Assembly (NCBI GenBank): GCA_036939355.1 | Contig: JALLAP010000115.1 | Coordinates: 1 to 24,853 of the forward strand | Direction of reading: 5' to 3' | Length of the DNA: 24,853 nt | From: Thalassiosira profunda | Taxonomy: Eukaryota > Bacillariophyta > Thalassiosirophyceae > Thalassiosirales > Thalassiosiraceae | Shown here: piece by piece, positions 19,817 through 24,853 of the stretch | Numbering within the stretch: position 1 is the stretch's first letter | How the letters are laid out: each line of letters starts with the position of its first letter | Position numbers and translations under genes: made by a program | The notes under the pieces: generated by a model | The model's input: the letters and a program-made list of their open reading frames with translations, nothing else | Told to the model about the DNA's origin: nothing | The model's database searches: none

Positions 19817-20300
19817 GGCGTGGCAGGAGTGGTTGCGGATTGTCGCGGGGCTGCTGCTGATTGATTTCGACGCGTTGCAAGCCTCATTCAGTTGAAGAGG
19901 CAGGCGCAGCGGCAGCGTTCGTTGGGCGCCGCCGGCGACTCCAGAGCGAGTAGGTCAGTCGATGGCGCGGCTTGCAGCGCTACACCTCGTCGACGGGATG
20001 AGGATGACCGCCGACGGGTGAGAGTAGAGAGGCGCGCCTGTGCACATCTTGTGCTCGATTTGCAAAATGAAGGGCCAGGAGTTCATCCCCCAAAAGTCCA
20101 GCCTGACATGAATTAAGTTAGAGCTATTATAGAACTAATTGAAATTGTACACTGATGATGAAACAAAATGGAAGCAAGGGGCGTAGGTAGGCAGCAGCTG
20201 CCGCGCTACAATTAGACGTTGCAGATTTTCTTCCCCCCGGCCCCGGCTAGCGGGGCCGGCATTTCTCCGCCGCCCGCCCCAAACCAAAGCCGCCACGTCC
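19817..20300. other. Divergent intergenic region, PPR gene / gene 10
   Basis: These 484 nt separate divergent starts. They include short uninformative open frames, an AT-rich stretch at about 20110-20170 and a GC-rich hairpin just before the gene 10 start. No TATA box, tRNA or known exon was recognised. I looked for a CCCH-encoding exon like that of gene 11 and found none. Confidence 0.6.
20237..20259. repeat. Perfect GC-rich inverted repeat (hairpin) in gene 10 5' flank
   Basis: Arms CCGGCCCCG (20237-20245) and CGGGGCCGG (20251-20259) pair perfectly around a five-base loop GCTAG. All nine pairs are G-C, so a transcript covering it would form a very stable hairpin. It ends 41 nt before the ATG at 20301, so it may lie in the 5' UTR. 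Confidence 0.75.
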
Positions 20301-21416
20301 ATGGGACGGCGACGAAGAGGACAAAGAAAAAGAGGAAAGCGACGCACAATGCCCCAAGAGGGTCAGCCCCAGCGGGAGGCGGTGACGATGGACGACCTCA
20401 AGGGGCAGATCGATCACGCTCGCTTTTCCCTTCGGCAGATGAAAGATGAGGCCGACAAAGCGCGGAGCCGCCTCATCGAGATGGACCAACAGATGGCGCG
20501 GATGAACAAGTTTATGGTCGAGATGCACCAGTACATGGCCAGGATGGGCAATCAGCGGTCGTTCGTGCAGAGGACCCTCGACGAGATTGGGCGGGCCATG
20601 GCCAAGATGGAACGGGCGGAGGCGTTCCAGGAGGAAGAACGCCCCCACAGGATGGAGGAGGCGCGGACGCTCGGAAAGAATCCCTGGCAGGGGCCCGTCG
20701 CTGCCAATCCGTGGGGCGATGCGTCCCCGGCGACGGTCGAGGGAGGGCCGAACAACAACCGGTCCCTCACGCCGCCCCCGCCGGGTTTTTCTGCCGCCGA
20801 CCAAGTTCCATCTCCGACCGGCACCCTGTTCCTCTACCGCGACCCCAAGGGGAAGATGACTTTGAGCACGCCCCGCAACGTCCTCATCTCCTTCTACACC
20901 AACCACAACGAGAGGTTCCAGAGCGAGCTTCTCGACGTCAAGGCCGTGGACAAGCTCCTGCTGCAATACGCCGGGCAGGAGGCGGCGCTGTTTCAGAAGC
21001 TCGTGGAGAAGTACAAGGTGGATCCGGCGGTGTTCGGCCTCGGCGCGGACGGCCAGCCCATTGTTGCAGCGCCGGAAGGGTCCGCGACGCCCACCATTCA
21101 GGGGACGCCGACGGTCGAATCCCTCGTCGCCGTCTGCGCCTCGTGCCTCACCGGCGCGCATGCGCAGTACGCCGCGTGGCTCCGCAAGGACATGGACGTC
21201 GTGACCCCCGGGGACCTCGCCGAGGCGGTGGAAACGTGCTTGGACGACCTTGCTGAAGGAAACGGGACGGTGGGAATCAAGTCGGCGTCCCTGTACACGT
21301 TCAAACAGCGGGTGCTGGGGGCGGTCAAGGCCGGCGGGGCGGCGTCTCCGACGGGGGTGTTGGAGGGAGGGGGCGCCAAGGGCGCGGCCTCAAAGCCGCT
21401 CTTGCCCGACCTCTGA
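20301..21416 (+). CDS. Coiled-coil protein with two conserved helical blocks; short paralogue of the next gene
   Basis: A single exon of 371 residues from ATG 20301, in context gtccATGg; internal ATGs at codons 17 and 30 are alternatives. The N-terminus is very basic (GRRRRGQRKRGKRR). Residues ~30-115 form a coiled coil (MDDLKGQIDHARFSLRQMKD, RTLDEIGRAMAKMERAEAF). An NPW motif (AANPWGDASPA) follows at ~133. Block A (~190-252) reads NVLISFYTNHN, LLLQYAGQEAALFQKL, KYKVDPAVFGLGADG. Block B (~267-325) reads ESLVAVCASCLTG, QYAAWLRKDMD, DLAEAVE, GNGTVGIK. Both blocks recur in the next gene: 38 of 58 positions are identical in block B and 20 of 34 in the end of block A. The FYxxHN...LLxxYxGxExxLxxxLxxKY pattern resembles a short helical motif common in protist proteins, but I know no function for it. 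Unlike the neighbour it has no CCCH or RanBP2 finger. It ends with a Gly/Ala-rich tail. Confidence 0.82.
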   Translation: MGRRRRGQRKRGKRRTMPQEGQPQREAVTMDDLKGQIDHARFSLRQMKDEADKARSRLIEMDQQMARMNKFMVEMHQYMARMGNQRSFVQRTLDEIGRAMAKMERAEAFQEEERPHRMEEARTLGKNPWQGPVAANPWGDASPATVEGGPNNNRSLTPPPPGFSAADQVPSPTGTLFLYRDPKGKMTLSTPRNVLISFYTNHNERFQSELLDVKAVDKLLLQYAGQEAALFQKLVEKYKVDPAVFGLGADGQPIVAAPEGSATPTIQGTPTVESLVAVCASCLTGAHAQYAAWLRKDMDVVTPGDLAEAVETCLDDLAEGNGTVGIKSASLYTFKQRVLGAVKAGGAASPTGVLEGGGAKGAASKPLLPDL

Positions 21417-22042
21417 GTGGACAAGCAGAGTTGCAGCCGGAGGGGATTTATGGCATCGAATCTATTTTGCATTGAAGGGGCATCAAAGCGAAATGGGGAA
21501 GACAGAATTCTGTCATTTCATATTGATCTGCTGGTATCTTAGGATACCTTGCATATTTCATCTTGCATCATCAGCATTGGGGATCTTGGATAAAGACGAA
21601 GAGCATTCGAAGGAGGGCAGGGGTTCATCAGACAAAACCTCTGCGCCTTTCGTTACTCATAATCTAAGCAATGACAACGCCAAACGAGCACACAATAGGA
21701 TTTGCATCTACAGCATTGTTTGGGCGGGTCTGTCTTTTGCAAAAAGACTCGCTCCTCAATCTCAGCAGCTTTGTGCGAACAAAGCAATCTACCACGACAC
21801 CGCCTTTCATTCCCCTCACGTTCCCAGGGAAGTGAGAAATGCACAAGATGTGCAAAGAGGAAAATCATTTAGCGGGCGCCCCGAAACAGGTAGATACCAA
21901 AATCTACGTGGGAGCTATGTAAAAAAGAGGGGCTGCCCAGGATCCAAAACGGGCTGCCTCCTCTCCGTGTCATTTTTGCCAGCCCCCTGACACCATTCCG
22001 TTGTTGCTGACGACGAAGGAGCTGGCAAGCAACCGAGAGACG
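21417..22042. other. Spacer between tandem paralogues, with two palindromes
   Basis: These 626 nt separate the stop of gene 10 from the start of gene 11. A perfect 14-bp palindrome (GACAGAATTCTGTC, 21501-21514) and a hairpin GGTATC-TTAG-GATACC (21533-21548) lie within 50 bp of each other. The rest is AT-richer than the flanking genes and shows no conserved coding content. A frame that happens to stay open to 21990 lacks an ATG and any domain. The promoter of gene 11 should be in the right-hand part. Confidence 0.6.
21501..21548. repeat. 14-bp palindrome plus adjacent 6-bp-arm hairpin
   Basis: GACAGAATTCTGTC (21501-21514) is fully palindromic. Nineteen bases on, GGTATC and GATACC pair around TTAG (21533-21548). 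They lie 85-132 nt after the gene 10 stop, so they could fold in its 3' UTR or mark a 3'-end signal. Function is not known. Confidence 0.5.
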
Positions 22043-24853
22043 ATGCCCTATCCCTCCCCCAACCACGGGGGAGGGCCCCGCGCCCCCGTCCGCACCCAGC
22101 CGTGCCGCTACTTTGCCGCGGGAAAATGCTTCAAGGGCGCCAGCTGTCAATTCTCCCACGAGCTGGCGAGCCCGAGTAGTCGGGAGGAGGCCGTGGTCAG
22201 CCCCGCCTCGTCCATGGGAGGTGGAGGGGCGTGCGGAAAATGCGCCGAATATCAGGAGGAGGTGACGGCGCTCAAGTGGCAGGTGGAAAGTGCGAAGGAG
22301 AAGGCGCGCGAAGTCGATAGGGCGCACGTCGAGATCACACAGCTGCGCCGGGAGGTGGAATTGGCCAAGGGGGCGCCGTGCAACAAGGTGAGCACTGTCT
22401 CTGCTTCTGCGACGGGGGAGCGCAATTGCACCTCCTCCTCAATAATTGTATGATCCATGCGCGTCATTTGCAATTATTATATGTCTCATAATTCCACTCA
22501 CATCTTATGTATCTTTTGCATCATCATTTCATTGTCCAGTGCGTCGCCGCCAACGCCAAGATGGACGCCCTCCGGCGGCAGGTGGAGGCGGCCAAGGCTC
22601 ACCTCGCGGAAATGGCGCGGCAGGCGGCCTTGGCGCAGCGCACACTGGATGCGGTCGAGGCTGCCCTGGGCGGCAGTAGGCCTAACTCTCCGGCTGCCGG
22701 GGGAATGGCGAACAGGGAAATGGCGAATGGGGGGATGACGAACGGGGGCACTGCTCATGCGGGGGAGAGGCCCATCGTGGCCAATCCGTGGGGCGGGGGG
22801 TCGGCGCGGGCATTGCTGGGAGCAGGAGTGGCAGATTCTCCGCCCAATGGCAGCGACAACAGCCCGGCCCGAGAAGTACTGAGGGACTTTCCGTGGGACA
22901 AAGGCGCGTTTCATGATGCCCACCAATCTCTGGGAGGGGAGGGATCTATCAGGTCCGGGGGAATGAGTCCTGCGCCACCAAACCCGAGGGACGTCCTCGT
23001 CTCCTTCTACCGCTCGCACAATCCCGATGTGGATATGAGCGATCCCTCGCGGTTGAATGCCATTGACGAGATGCTCTTCCGCCACGCCGGAAGGGAAGAG
23101 GAGCTGTTCCTGAAACTTGCCCAGAAGTACGAGGTCGACCCGTCGGTGTTCGGCCTGCGCGCCGATGGCAACAATGACGACAGGGGGGTCCCATCTCCCA
23201 ATGCGGCGAGGCAAAGTGGGCGGCTGAGCCCCGAGGCCAAACCGTTCTCTCCGGCCGGAGCCAGGACCCCGACGCTGGAGTCCGTCCTCGCCTCCTGCGC
23301 TTCGTACCTCACCGGCTCGCCGGTGCAGTACGCCGCGTGGCTCCGCGAGGAGATGGATATTGGCACGCTGTCTGACCTCGCGGAGGCCTTGGAATCGTGT
23401 CCGAGTGACCTTTTAGAGGGCGATGGGACGGTGGGCATCAAACAAACGGGCTTTCGTCTGCTCGAGAAAGCGGCATTGGATGCGGCGAAGGGGAGCAGGG
23501 AAGCGTCTCCCGTTGCCTTGGACGATGCATCACCCCAGGACAAACCCATCTTGTCCACGTTTGGTGCAGCCACCGCGCCCGCAGCCGCAGCAGATGAGAA
23601 GAGCGAGGAGGGGTGGTCTTGTCCTGCCTGTACCTTCATCAACCCGAAGCTCTACGTGAGCTGCTCCGTCTGCGGCTCCGACTCTCCCGAGGTCGCGGCC
23701 GAGAGGGAACGAGAGAAGAAGCAGAAGGAAGAGGCGCTGAAGGCTGAAAAGTTGGCGGCCGAAAAGGCTGTTGCGGACGAGAAGAAACGTCGGAAGCAGG
23801 CCGAGAAGCAGCGCAAGAAGGAGGCAAAGCTCGCGGAGCAGGCGCGGAAGGAAGCGGAGGAGCGGGCCGAAGAGGAGGAGAACCGGCAGCTGAGGCTGAA
23901 GGCGAAGCAGGAGAAGCGAGCCTTGATGGACCAGGAGGCGAAAAAGCAGAAGGCCGCCCAAAAGTCTCGAGCCCCCACAGCCACAAAGCAATCCGCTAAG
24001 GCTACCTCTTCCTCGGCGTCGACTGGGTTGGCCGTTGCCAAGCCGAATGGCAACAAAGGTGGCGCTGCGAAGGCTTCGAAGCGGCCGCGATCGCCCATGA
24101 TCATTGCCAAGGATCAAAAGGCTACGACCTTCAACATGAGCAGGCTCTCCTCCTTCATTTGCAGTTCTAGCGGTAGCAAGCAGGGAGTTCATCCTGCGTT
24201 TGGACTCCTCCACAACGAATCCACCCGCCAATTGGGCCGCACGCTCCTGCACCTCGAGGACTGCATCCGCGTCTGCAAGAGCGAGCTGGCCGGGCTCATC
24301 AAGCAGCGCGACGGTGGCCATCCTGCCGAGGAGATGGTGGAGAAGAGCGAGAAGAGGCTCCTGGAGAAGAAGGAGCTTCGAGCCAGCATTGCCAAATCTT
24401 ACAAGATGACCGTCGACAATATGTGAGTAGCTATGTGCCTTCTGTTCGCGCCTCGATTCCACCGCTCACCTTCATGGGCATCTTCTATCTAAATCAGCGA
24501 TTCGGCTGAGCGGACGTGGGCGAGCACCTTGGGCGACAGAAACCGCCGTATGTCCAAGGCCTTTGGAGACAAGGAGGACTCCATCCGGAAGGAGCTGAAC
24601 GATGCGTTGTCGACCCTCGTCAAGGCTGACAAGCGGATCCAGGACAACTCCAAGATTATCGCCGGCATGGAGACCGAGCTCGAAACAATCAAGGCCAAGA
24701 TCAAAGAGAAAGAGGAGGAGATCGAAGGAGTCCAAGACGAGGTCAATCAGTTGGAACTAGACATTGCCAAGAAGTCAAAATCGAAGGCGGATCCGTCCGA
24801 GGAATCGGGGTTGGTGAAGACAATTGCAAAAGCGGCCCAGAAGGCGACGGAGC
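22043..24853 (+). CDS. CCCH and RanBP2-type zinc-finger coiled-coil protein, 3' partial, 3 exons visible
   Basis: Exons are 22043-22387, 22540-24422 and 24498 to the window edge, 861 residues so far. Intron 1 (152 nt, gtgagc...tgtccag) joins APCNK to CVAANAKM; intron 2 (75 nt, gtgagt...aatcag) joins TVDN to IDSAERTW (codon AT|C). A CCCH finger lies at residues 21-39 (C21x7C29x5C35x3H39), a fold that often binds RNA. A coiled coil follows (~70-155), with CGKC and CNKC pairs, then VANPWGGGSA. Block A (~262-325: VLVSFYRSHN, FRHAGREEELFLKL, KYEVDPSVFGLRADG) and block B (~357-415: ESVLASCASYLTG, QYAAWLREEMD, GDGTVGIK) are shared with the upstream gene. At ~472-500 GWSCPACTFINPKLYVSCSVC is a RanBP2/Npl4-type finger, binding RNA or ubiquitin in other proteins. 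After this come a long Glu/Lys/Arg/Ala helix (~500-590) and further coiled coil up to the edge. An RNA-associated scaffold is plausible. The end of the gene is outside the window. Confidence 0.87.

Noticed and set aside
20034..20114. Short frame with CSICKMKGQEF and a stop, possible end of a small zinc protein
   Set aside because: It has an in-frame stop just upstream, no start and no convincing upstream exon; a single CxxC pair is not enough.
21250..21990. 246-codon plus-strand frame overlapping the gene 10 end and the spacer
   Set aside because: It overlaps a conserved coding block in another frame, does not begin with ATG and has no recognisable content.
1..24853. tRNA, rRNA, CRISPR array, transposon or viral gene
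   Set aside because: No cloverleaf, regular spacer-repeat pattern, transposase, reverse-transcriptase or terminal repeats were seen by reading; small structured RNAs cannot be fully excluded without a covariance search.

Overview
The window is eukaryotic nuclear DNA, most likely from a centric diatom of the Thalassiosira group. Genes are dense and separately promoted, and broken by short GT-AG introns (69-97 nt, one of 152 nt) whose removal restores protein domains exactly. Starts sit in Kozak-like contexts such as accATGg. Two protein types support the diatom call from recalled family resemblance: an F-box-like/LRR-like/Cys-rich protein and a tandem SET-domain protein. I ran no database search, so the genus is an inference.

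Layout from left to right: (1) 1-291, the 3' end of a RelA/SpoT homologue (ACT domain). (2) 577-4991 (+), a 1420-aa TPR protein with a long disordered N-terminus and two introns, one of which is stopless. (3) 5187-6347 (-), a Cys-rich F-box-like protein. (4) 6680-8047 (+), a four-exon ankyrin-repeat protein. (5) 8118-10307 (-), a three-exon protein with two SET domains. (6) 10475-12223 (+), a MYND zinc-finger protein with an uncertain first intron. (7) 12366-15212 (-), a 948-aa low-complexity protein with a Trp-rich C-terminal module. (8) 15618-16951 (+), a CE1/LpqC-type esterase with a C-terminal membrane anchor, interrupted by an apparent one-base frameshift. (9) 17058-19816 (-), an organelle-type PPR protein, interrupted twice by a single N flanked by 72-nt copies that look like unmerged contig ends. 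(10) 20301-21416 (+) and (11) 22043 to the window edge (+), a tandem pair of related coiled-coil proteins; the second also has CCCH and RanBP2-type zinc fingers.

From gene 2 to gene 10 the strands alternate strictly. The region is therefore a chain of short convergent gaps (70-195 nt) and divergent promoter regions (167-484 nt). The genes do not form one pathway: protein-interaction scaffolds (TPR, ankyrin), putative methyltransferase, zinc-finger and RNA-related proteins lie side by side.

The best candidate for something undescribed is the tandem pair 10/11. They share two conserved helical blocks and an NPW motif, but differ in their zinc-finger modules. No mobile element, CRISPR array, rRNA or tRNA was recognised.
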